DNA of 64,000 nt. Source: Apostichopus japonicus. Taxonomy: Eukaryota; Echinodermata; Holothuroidea; Aspidochirotida; Stichopodidae. The stretch spans positions 9,875,501-9,939,500 of the forward strand of contig NC_092576.1 in NCBI RefSeq assembly GCF_037975245.1, written 5' to 3'. Under the pieces are notes generated by a model that saw only the letters and a list, made by a program, of their open reading frames with translations, was not told where the DNA came from and searched no databases. This document shows, piece after piece, positions 12,601 to 24,600 of this stretch. The position numbers and the translations under genes were made by a program. The first letter of the stretch is position 1. Each line of letters starts with the position of its first letter.

Positions 12601-15600
12601 CTGTAACACATGTCACCGTGTCACGGACACAAAACAGGCATTACTGATACACGGTTGTGGGACAAGAACAGTAAGTAACATGTGTTACAGGTGGCACCAG
12701 TGGTTACTGTACTATAGCTATATGTGTTGGAAATAATGGAGGTACGGTACCGCTTGATTCCAGTTTACATCTCTCTTTAAATTACGCCAATTCGTCATGC
12801 CGAGAACGAAGAAAGGCCATGTTTGGGTATATCCATATGCCTCCTTATAGCATATAAAACGACTAGATACAACGTCATTTTACAATCGCGTATTAGCTAA
12901 CTCGCACTTAATGGTTGGTACAGAACTTAATGGTTGGACATGAACTACTGTTCATGTCCCACAACCGTGTATCAGTAATTACTACTTTGTGTTCGTAACA
13001 TGTGTAACGTGTGTTACAGGTCATTAACAGTAGTTACTGTTAGAGCCATGAGTATCGGGTGCTCTTGAACGAACCTTGCTCGTTCTTGTTAGTGAGCGCA
13101 CGTTCGAATACAATATCGTTTTGCACACACCCTCAGTGGATCATTACCTGGAAATCTTCAGTACACGCGTCAATGTCGGCCTCTTCGCGAAGCCATTTAT
13201 TGTATTGGGGTAGATCTTCTACAATTTTCCGCAATTTTCTTTCTTCAGTTGCTGTTTTCACGAAGATTTCGATATCGCCGTATTCAACTCCAAACATGAA
13301 AAACCAGAAAACAAACCGACATGCCCTGCTTGCAATGCGGAAGGTGGGACTAGTTAGTCGAGTCTTCTGCCCTTGTGTAGGAAGAGGACCAGCTTCAACG
13401 TAAAGGTACTTCCCTGTCGAGTAAAACGTTTTGATGTAGAATCGATACTAAGTAGTATTCTGTGATATGTATTACTCTTCCACTTTCATGAATGAGATAG
13501 CTGCTGATCTTCAAACGTGTCAGACCTCCCCCTCTCTAAAACCAAATACTTATTACTTTCATCATGTTGAACTTTGAGGAATGGATGTGATGATCTTCGT
13601 CTTGGTGCCGTTATCATGCTGTGTTTGTTCAATCCTTTATACAAAAGAGAACTCACATCTCAAATGGGCAAGTTAGTACCGCAAATAAAATGTATTGTAC
13701 CAAATGGGTGATTTGCCATTATGGTGACATGTGATAAAGAAAGTAGAACTTATGTCTGGAATATCGTTCTGTGGGGTATGCTAAACTGAAACAGAAATCT
13801 GTTAGTTAATTCAAGATGCCGGATTAGACTTATCAAAGGCAACAATTAGTGTATAGCCTGCAGCGACATATTGCTCTAGTCTGGAGGACTAGTGTAGTAC
13901 CGAATTGAAGTCATGCTAGCCAGACACAGTAGACGACAATGTTTGGTAAATGAGTTGGTTAATCACATTGAATATCATTTTCGCGCAAGAGGTATATGAC
14001 CTACGACTGAATCACATTTACACAGACTGTGCAACCGATGAAGGTCCTATTTCTGTTTACCTCTACCGGATCCTGTTGTGTGGTCACCAACCGGACCATT
14101 GAATTCTGGGTCCATTTCGCCCTGTGACGTCCTGACTTTCCAATTGCCCCCATCTTGCAAGTCTTGAGACCAATAGCATAGATCGAATTCGAAATTACAG
14201 GCAGCCGCTGTTGAATTTAAGCATTTGATTAACGGTTAAGAAGAAACGCACCCATGACAACAGGTTTTTTTTTTAAATATTGACCATTAACATTGAAGAA
14301 TTGTGTTAATCAAATAAAACTTATATTTTTGCCACATATAAATCATTTATTGATCTTAGTTTTTTTATTACATTGATAAAGTTCCAGTTAGTTCCAGTAG
14401 ATCTTTCAAAGTACAAACAAAGTACAACCACCTCTTTCTCGCCATAACGAATTGTCTACATACTGATTAATAAAGGAATTGATTTTCTAAACAACGCAAT
14501 TAGCAGCGTAGTACATGTTATGTATCCAAAATATGACAATTTAAACGTGAAGTGTAAAATATAGTATGATGATTTATAACTACGATCAGATATGACCCGA
14601 TGCTGATATCACGAAACTGCTGTGAAACAATGTGTGACCATGTGTGACGATGCGTTGCCCCGTGTCACTTGTGGCACCATGACATACGGGACCACCTTTG
14701 TCATGCATGAGCTATCGGTATTAAGGACGAAAAATGAAAGATTTTATTAATTATATACTTACGGCATTCGCTCTCGTCACTGCCATCAGCACAATCGTAG
14801 TTAAAGTCACAGTACGCACCCTGCCTCACGCATTCCCCATTCTGACATGTATATTGGGTTTCTCCACACTCTCCGCCAGGCAGGGTGAAAGCTAAAAATT
14901 AAATAATCATATACAGTTGGAAAGTTTGAAAGCCGAATTTTAAATATATTTCTTACAGCTTTAGCTTGAAAATGATGTCATATCCTTCCCATTGCAATGA
15001 ATAAATAGGTGTTTTCAGATGTTTCCTCCGTGGAATTGTAACACGTAGATGGTACGAGTATAGGACTGCGTTACAATCTTGATCGGGCCGCATGTGTAAA
15101 CTTATTTCGTTTACATTTGTGTAATGAGCATGCTGACATGTGTGGTCGCAGTGATTTTACGGTAAATCGTTCGCGCCATAAGGGCAACAGAAAATACATT
15201 TCTTTCTTTCGATTGCGACAGCTTCTCTCCATTAAACCCACCTGGTCAGAGTGCATTTTCAATAAGAAACATTGAATCTACTTTTAAGTTGGTTTTCTGA
15301 AATTCATCAGCAAACACGTATTGAGACTATGGTTTTACGATGTGACTGTTGGAACCAAGGTACGCGGTATCGACAATGGTTCGTCACTTAGTTGAACTAG
15401 ATATTCCTATGTCTTACCAATTACCAAGTTATCGCTCTCACTTAGTTAAACTAGATATTCCATTGTCTTACAAATTACCAAGTTATCGCCTCTCAATCAA
15501 TTTTCCTTGACTCGGCTACCACAGTTACAACCCCAATCAAGTCGATTGTATTTATGCGTTTGTTCTACGGATGAAAATCACTAACGTTAGGGATAACACG

Positions 15601-18600
15601 TTCTAACTACGCTGCCCTGAAAACAAATGACCTTCAAATTATCGTTACACTTATGCGTGGTTGCTGATTGGTCAGAATATTTGGGAGGAGTTAATGGTAC
15701 AATGTTAAATACAGCTATCCCAGATATGATTTTGATTTGTAACCTTCGTCGTGTTCCGATATCATATAGCAATTCTGATTACATCATCAACTTTATCTAA
15801 ATACTTAGGGGAAATGTGTTGTATTTAATAATTTCTAAATTTAATGATTAACCCATTATTGTTCCTTCCCCAAACAATGCCTGAAGGGTGGATAACAACA
15901 AGGGCGTAGGAACCGGGGGGGGGGGGGGGGGGGCTGGGGGCGCCAGCCCCCCCCAGTGAAAAATATGGAGGGGCGGAAGTATCATTCCGCCCCCCGCTTC
16001 GCAAGTCAGAAAACTCCTTTTTCATTCCCAAATGAGAAAAAAATCTCATTTGGAGCACCAAATTGCATCTAAGGAAAGGTGAAAATGCAAAATTATATAC
16101 AAAATGGAGTGGGTGGGTTGAATTGTGCTATATTGCACCAAATTGCATCTGAGGCCACCTGGAAATGCAAAAAAATTCCAAAGGGGGAACACCCCCTCCC
16201 CTTAGACCCCTCCCCAGGCCGGCCATGAGTCTTCAGCCCCCCCCCCCCCACTCAAAAGTACCTTCCTACGCCAGTGGATAACAAAGACAACATTTGATAA
16301 TGTATAATATTTCCTTTATTGTTATTACTCACGTGGTTTAATAGTTGTGTGTATCGGTAAGTTTCGGCCAGCTGCTACACATTCGGGACTGAAGCTGACA
16401 TCATCTACTGCTATGTCTCCATATGCAGTCAGACCTCTCGTAGATTTAAAAATGACCTGTGCAATGTAATTAAAAAAAACACGGCATTCTTTACTTGACT
16501 CTACTTCGACATTTTTTAATCACAATTTGATTCATAGTCACCGACACCTACCAAGTGTTTTTACTGTTGCCGCTTGGTGTATTGCTAAAAACTCTGATAA
16601 TGACAGTAGCGGAGCTCGGGGTATTGGTCAGGGGGGGGGGGGGGGCGAGAATGATCTGTAGGGGCGCTTTCGACACTATCAGAGCCTTATATAGAGAGAG
16701 TTGCGACAACTGAAATTTGGGCGCCATTTTGGGGCCAAATGGGCAACATACAGTATGTGTGGGAATGGGCGTTCAGGTGGATAGGGGAATTTTTCGATGG
16801 CATTGTAGAAGTGTGAGCGGGATTCTGGGTTTTATTTTTGGCCTGATAATGTTGTGGTGCTTTTGGGCGCCGAGGCTGTGTAAGTAGGGCGTCGAGTGTC
16901 GAACGGGAGGGGGGGGGGGGAGGGATTGGCTGCGCTCAAGTTCAAGGGGATGAGGTTGGCACATTTGGAAGTCCAAATTCAACAGTTGATATTCTGGTAC
17001 GGTAAAATTGTATTATGACTGGTTATATATCATATTGTAACACATATTGCACAGTTGCGGAATAATGTACATTCTTCCATTGTTGCCATGGTAACCAAAC
17101 AAAGCCTGTGATTGGTCAAAATTGGGATTAACTGTAACTTGAGCTAGCAATGGCTGATGAAGTTGATATTTGGACATGTGACTGGTACTGACATGGTGCA
17201 CAGAATCATGAAGCTAGGTCTTTGAAAATTGGTTGCTATGGTAACTAAATGGACCAATCACATCAGGCTTGGGGCGATTACATCTGAATGTAATCGATTA
17301 CGATTACTTGAGAATGTATGATTACGATTACGATTACAGCCTAAAGTTGAAGTAATCGATTACGATTACATTGTAATGTAATCGTGATTACAATCATGAT
17401 TACATTGTGGTTACTTGCACAATCCTCTGCATATCTGTTTAATATAACTCTCTGCCGGGAAATAGGGCAATGAAATAGGGCAAGGGAAGGGCATTTACAG
17501 TATATACGGACAAAATTGTGGAAGTATATCTACAATTCCTACCAGGCATTACACATTTATGCCTTAACACGTTTAAGATGTGTAACCCATAAGTCCAGTA
17601 AAAAATACAATTTAAACAGACAAAGAGTAAACAGACAAATACTAAAGTAAAACAAATGAAGATTTTCATGCAACACTATATTTTGTAAACTAATAATTTC
17701 TGCATAGCAGCAAAACTAAAAACTGTTTTACATTATAACACCAAAATAAAACTAAACAGCTTTGAAATGGGGCATTCCACAGTACATGGGACATGGAAGG
17801 CCAAAATAAAAGTAAATTATTTTCATCAAAAAGTGGTCAACTCTGGTAAAGCAAATTCTGATCCACCAAAATACTTAATTTGCAGAAGCATAAATATGTT
17901 GTCAGAAGTCGAAAATTAGAGTTTTCTTTTGGGGGGGGGGATTGCTGGGGGGTGAGTTGCCCGCTAACCATGGTAAAATGCTAGGCCTAGGCTCAGTCAA
18001 ATTGAATTTCCTGGGTTATGTCCTCTTTTGCTTGGAACTGCCCGGTTGTAAGAATATGAATTAGGATCTGTATACCGTACCTATGTATGACATGGACAAA
18101 CATGATTCCTGAGCCTAATTTGGCTTGTGGTTTTCAGTTGACTCTGTTAGTTTTTATCCTCTAACAGGACACAATGTTCTAGGAAATATTTTTACCTAGC
18201 CTACAGTGATATTTTAGTAACCTAATTTTTCAATATTATTTCATAAAAGATAGTGGAGTTCTGGACCAGTTCAATTCAAATCATCAAGTGCAAAGCAGAA
18301 TGATTAATCATTTCAATGGTCTGCCAGATCGCCACCCAAATTTTCATAAATAATAATCCGAACAAGCTCATGACTCAATGGAGCCAAGCAGTTTTTCATT
18401 AGGGGGCTAGGCTAGCCCTTGGAGCTTTGGATTGCACACTGTGCTTCGTAGATCCCCGATTTGTCTTGCCACGCTGGAGCCTTCAATTTAAGGAATATAC
18501 CCACTAAACTTTGCAGAGATATTTTTATGCACCTTATAACAGATCTCATCCCAACATCGCAACTTTCTTGATCAGAACTTGTTAAAAATAGACCATTTTC

Positions 18601-21600
18601 ATGCCTGAAATTTATGCTCTGTTTTCTGTGATGTTAACTATGCGTGTATGTACACTGCACCATACCCACAGTAACCCACAGTCCTGGTTATCAGGGATGT
18701 AAGTGCAGCCAAAAAAAACCCGGAAAACTATTCGGAGAAAACCGGGGGAATGTCGTCCTAACGCATCCTACTCCTAGCTCTGAATACTTACGCACTATCG
18801 TTATGTTAGGCTAGCTCAAAAGTATTAGCGCTCTAACACATCATTCCCCTAGTTCTGACTACTTTACACACTATCGTTATGTTAGGCTAGCTCCAAGTAA
18901 CGAATACGTCGCAGCGAAATCCGGAATAAAAAACAGTCTCACATTTGAAAGCGATCACGAATATCGACTATCATATGCGTATCCCGTAGATTTAGCCGCT
19001 CACAAATATCACAAGCGTTATTTCCGAAACTTATGTCGAGCACCAGCAGTTACGAATCAACGTGAATTAGGCAAGGTTTTTCAACGACAGAAATGAGCTA
19101 TGGCGATTTGAAGTTCGCACGTACGCAACGATGTTCACATGGCACACACAATGTTGTACAGTGCAATGCGATGTGTAACAGGAAATGGTATTTTGGTTGA
19201 GCGATGAGTGAAAATTGATGTTAGCTTGCTGCAACGGGCCAGGCATTTTTGCCGCGTTGTGTATTTGATATTTGTACAATTTTGTGGAACTTAATTGGAA
19301 TTAAAAAAAAAAAACGGATTTCCGTAAAAATACGGAAGACTTACATCCCTGTGGTTATGGACTAGGCTAGGCCTAGTGTTACGAATCTTAGTTCATTGTA
19401 CTAGGCCTAGGTGAAGTACTCACATCACAAAGTTTGTGATTGGAGTTCGCCTTCCAGTGAAGCCTGTTTACTTTTGCCTCCCAAGTTTTCCTCCTATCTA
19501 GGTTTGTTGGGAATCTGAAAAGTTTTGAACCATTTTCGGGACGATTTGAACAGCCCCACGCTGAACAGCCAGGCATTTTGTGATGGCAGCGCAGATGTTG
19601 ACTGCTCGAACGTACGTTGTTGTCGATCTTACGGCCAGAATTAGTTGGCCCCAAAATGGTGCCATGAGGTCACGTGATCGAAAATTCCGGGACCCGAGTT
19701 GTCGCAACTCTCTCTATATAAGGCTCTGGACACTATCTAAGCGGAGCGCCACCACAGGTTGGCGCGGAGCGTACAGAATTTTTTTGAGTAAAGATACTCC
19801 CTAGATCGCCGGAAAAGACCCTTTCCGGGCCTTGCGAATTTGTATTTAACGAAGAATAAATAGGTGTAATCGCCATTTTGTCAGAAAATTTCATCAACAA
19901 AATGTGACAAATGTCAATAGGTAGATGACAGAGCCAAAAAAACTCAATAATCGCGAATAAGTAAAAAGTTGTAGCTGAAAAGGGCGCCAGCATTCCATTT
20001 GAGTCCGTCAGGAGGGGGGCATCCGCCCCCCTGACTGTATGGACGCTCCGCCACTGGATAATGTCACTGTAACGGGACTAATAAAAGGTCTACTCGACTT
20101 CAGGTAACATGCTGTACGGAAATAATGAACATGAAAGGGACGAAAATGATAGTGGTAAGCAGCTTGCCAAATCGAATAACCGAATCATTTGTCTCTACTA
20201 TGTCAGTCAACTGCGTGTATTAGCTTCCTTATCCTTGCGGCATATGGGGATTGAGAAAAATTCAACATTCAAATATTTCAACAACAAAAACGTCACCCAG
20301 GGTAGCATCTGGGCACGGAAAACAAGTAACCAAAACGACTGATACACTCTCAACAACAGTCCGCCTGCATCGAGACTGTGACTGTGTGATCATCGTCAGG
20401 TGTGTATCACGATTCCCCTTGCAAGGGAATAGATACTTCTTTTTCAAAGAAAAGTCACCCAAGAAAGAATCTGGGCACGAAATTCAAACGCCTGATCCGC
20501 TCTCACCCCCAGTCCCTTTGCATAGATATTGTGACTGTGAAATGTTGCAATTCTGAAGTAACGTTCATTTAGAAATCGGGCAGTCTGCTTGCGTAACTTG
20601 ATGCAACACTTAATGGCTGTAGTCCACGCATGTACTATGCAAATAGAAAAGAGCCAATCAAGACACAGCTCTACTATTCAAAAATAAATAGCTAAAGTAT
20701 CGCGACGCTTGCAGATTGTCGGATTTCTAATTGAACGTTAATTGAGAAATGTAATATTTGTCCCTAAACGTTATATAAGTGAATTTTCGAAACGTGTCGA
20801 CATTACGATAATGCTGTAGGCTTTTCTAAGAAGGTTATGTTTGTGTTAAGGAACAATATAGTCTGTTTCGACCAATGGAAAGTCATTGTTTCTGCTCAGT
20901 CTCTCGTTTCCATTGGTCAATCTATTGGTCGGTTCCTTCTGGACGTTCATCTCCTAAAAGTGTAATACTTTCGAAAAAAAAAGGCTCAGCATAATGTATC
21001 CGACACAATTGCGTAGTTGACATATTGTGTTCGATACATTTAAATTATATGTTTAACCTCAAATACTTCCTTTGTTTGAACAGAAAGTGCTCGTATGAAA
21101 GAAATAATGAGCTTTAGAGCTTTGGCCAAAGCTCTCATCACGTTGCCAAAGCATGAGAACATCGTTGACATTTTAGGAATGTCCCTTGAAGACGGTAAGT
21201 TTCCCCAAACCTCTCTACATTACTCGATACATTCTTGTGAACGGCCAGTGATGTACAGGCATTGGGTTCCCAGATCGGATATTGTCTGCAGACCTATAAC
21301 TTACTTGGAAATCGTTTTCTCTGGTAACTTCGAGGACTTTGAAAAGCCAAGGATCACTGCGATCCTCTCTATCAGTCCAGATACGATGAAATGGTCCATT
21401 CTCACTCTCCCTAGTACCGACGTCAAAGCGACCGATAAACGCACCCTTCATATGATACCAAAACCTGATCTGTAATGAAGCAAAATAATAACAAAACTAA
21501 TGACATAGTGCTTGCAGATCTTTTATAGTATTTAACATGATAAACAGATGTTTGCTTCAAAAATGACTTTCTCGGAAGTTCTACTTCTGCAAATTGCTAT

Positions 21601-24600
21601 TGAACAGAGAGGAGGGCTTCAAATCCAAGATAACAACATATGCTCTATGGGGTGACAGTAAAAAGCTAGCTGACGTTTGAACACGAGTGACGTCATTCCA
21701 CTTAAAGGATACACACATATATAAGCACATACAATGTATGTTATACAATGTCACATTGGTTTATCGATCTGAGCTGCTGTTTGGGAAACCAAGGACATGA
21801 CATTTCGTCATAACCTTTCAATTAACTGGTGTGGAATATTTGTCAGGTGAGTTAGTGTCGTCCACCCATTGAGTGACAAACTGATGTGACTGTAAGACCA
21901 TCAGTCAGACACCAGCTGTTTTTTTATATAAATATTTGCTAACTTGATCAAATCACGCTTTTTTTGGGCTATATTGAATACCAAATTAAATAAAATGTCA
22001 AATCTGCTTCTTTACTGTACCTTGCAGTTTAGTGAATTTCCAGCAATGACGTAGCTAGCAATACTAGCAGAATCACCAGGTCGAACTGGTCTGCTAACGT
22101 CGGTGTAAACGTAATAACCTTTGGAACGAAATGAGATACGTGTTATTAACAAAATGGAAGCGCATTTCCAAGTACCCTATAGTGAAGTAAGATATTGTCC
22201 CCTTCCTCTCTCAGAATTTGAGTGCTATTCTTGTAAAATAAGAACACAGCACTGACGTGTCGGTCCTTTACAAAGAGGGATGAAGGATCAACATTTGGGA
22301 TCAAGGATGATTTTGAAAGCAAAGTCTACCAAAGTTAATGAGAGTGTGCTATGACCATATATAGTACACAGAGTACATATATTACATATACCATGAGGGT
22401 ACATGAAAAGATGGTTTAAATCATCGACGACATAAACCACTTAATATCATTTTTAATGACACTTATATTGTTAACATTGGCTTTAATATGCTGAGCAATG
22501 GATAGTTTAGTCTCCTGTACCACTCATTCAACACTCTTGATAACCATTGCTGCCATAATGTTTTTTTTTCTGTGTTTTTTGTTACAGTCTGTTCATCATA
22601 AACATTTTAAGAAGCATACCGGATTAAGAAGGAAGGGTAACTTGTGAGGAAAGTGGAGCGGAGGATATCTTGATTTGCGAAACAAACACTTTTTTAAAGT
22701 TATTTTTTGGGGGTCATTCCTGATTTAAAATTTGTGCTGTATATGCCATACGTACCCCTTGGATTTCACTACCTACTTCTCACACATTACCTCGTAGTAT
22801 GTATATCATCTATTACAGTACGGAACGTAAACTTTGGTAATATGAAACTATAGATGAATTTCCCCTTTGTTTCATCTCATGGTATTCTAGAGAGGAATGT
22901 TTAGCACCGTAGTATGTATATCATCTATTACAGTACAGAAAGTAACCTTTGGTAATATGAAACTTTAGGGAATTTCCCCTTTGTTTCATCTCATGGTATT
23001 CTAGAGAGGAATGTTTAGCACCGTAGTATGTATATCATCTATTACAGTACGGAAATTAAACTTTGGTAATATGAAACTTTAGGTGAATTTCCCCTTTTTA
23101 ATTTCATGGTATTCTAGAGAGGAATGTTTAGCACCGTAGTATGTATATCATCTATTACAGTATGGAGTTAAAAACTTTGGTAAGAGGAAACTATAGATAA
23201 ATTACTCAATGGTTTCACCTCACGGTATTATAGAGAGTAATGTTATTAACTTTACCGGTTGTGGTTCCAGTGGTATGGTCGAATGAGGGTCCAGTTCTGT
23301 CACTACTGGTGCTACCCTGATGTCTAGTCCAATCAAATTCGTCGTTTGTTACTTGCGTCCAGTCACACCAGCCGTTTTCAAAATCACAACTATTGTAAGC
23401 ACCTGAAATGACGAATAGAAATGTGAAGGAATAACGATCCATTAAAATTGTTAATTTGACCAAAAGAGCTATTCATTGTATGAAGCCTTAGTCGCACACT
23501 CAACTCAATTAATTAGGAGTAGTAGTCGAAAGTCGACAAGTTGGAATCAAAACACAGACAAATATATTCCAAATTGTCAAATCTTAGAAACTTTATGAAA
23601 AAGCGAGCAGGAAAGAATAGTCGGCCTAAGCAAAGCAGCGAAAAACTAGCCCAACTATAGCTTAATTGCTATCATTTGTAAATCTAGATGAGATGATATT
23701 CTAAACAAAGTGTGTATGTAAGATGAAATAGACAATTAGTTGAGACAAAGCTCCTTATTCTTACAACACTCTATACTGTCCTTCAATATAATGCTTCCAA
23801 GCACTCGTACTGACAGTACGAACAGTTCCTAACCTTACTTTGATTCTAGTGCTAAAAACAACTCCATACTGTCCTCCCTAATTATGCTTCCAAGCACTCA
23901 TACTGACGGTATGAACAGTTCTTACCCTTTATATGATATATTTTATATGATCGATAGGAGTGCTTTTGGAAGTGGGACGTGGAAGTAGGGTAGCAAGATA
24001 GAAACAAATTGTAACAATTTGGTGAAACAGGAGTAAGTTATGAGTTATGCTAATCTACAGTGAAGCCGTGCGTTCATAATAACAGCACTGGAGTTTATTC
24101 ATTTGTGCCCATTGAATCCCCTACCCCACCCCCACCCACCCACCCACCCCCACCCCACCCCTCGCCCCTCACCCCTCACCTCTCACCCCTCACCCCTCAC
24201 CCCTCACCCCTCACCCCTCACCCCTCACCCCTCACCCCTCACCCCTCACCCCTCACCCCTCACCCCTCACCCCTCACCCCTCACCCCTCACCCCTCACCC
24301 CTCATCCCTCACCCCTCACCCCTCACCCCTCACCCCTCATCCCTCACCCCTCATCCCTCACCCCTCACCCCTCATCCCCTCACCCCTCACCCCCTCATCC
24401 CCTCATCCCCTCACCCCCTCACCCCCTCACCCCCTCATCCCCTCACCCCTCATCCCCTCATCCCCTCATCCCCTGACCCCCTGACCCCCTCATCCCCTCA
24501 CCACTCACCCCTCACCCCTCACCCCTCATCCCCTCACCCCCTGCATCTCCTTCAGGCACGCTGCAAGCAATTTCCAAACAAGTTTATACCGGAGGCTTGT

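Larger units (their letters stand above)
16680..19728 (-). mobile_element. P-element-like transposon with 32-bp inverted ends and THAP exon
   Basis: Left end 16680-16711 and right end 19697-19728 are perfect inverted repeats of 32 bp beginning CAGAGCCTTATATAGAGAGA. The 8 bp GACACTAT flank both sides (16672-16679 and 19729-19736), a target-site duplication. Further in, a shared CCATTTTGGGGCCAA word forms a subterminal inverted repeat. Ends of about 31 bp, 8-bp duplications and a THAP exon are the hallmarks of the P superfamily. Its 3.05-kb interior also holds a GATTAC-rich palindromic tract and a 660-bp inserted element. No catalytic transposase exons were recognised, so it is likely non-autonomous. 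Confidence 0.8.
16604..20056. mobile_element. hAT-like miniature element split by the P-like element
   Basis: Starts CAGTAGCGGAGC at 16604 and ends GCTCCGCCACTG at 20056, i.e. inverted ends CAGTRGCGGAGC. Flanks are GATAATGA (16596-16603) and GATAATGT (20057-20064), 7 of 8 matching. Removing the P-like insertion and one copy of its duplication rejoins ACACTATCTAAGCG. This matches the uninterrupted relative at 6923-7217 (AAACTATCTAAGCG), confirming that the inner element inserted into an older miniature element about 400 bp long. Confidence 0.75.

Noticed and set aside
13059-13403. A 114-codon plus-strand frame
   Set aside because: It is the antisense shadow of gene A exon 12, whose minus-strand reading has clear MAM features.
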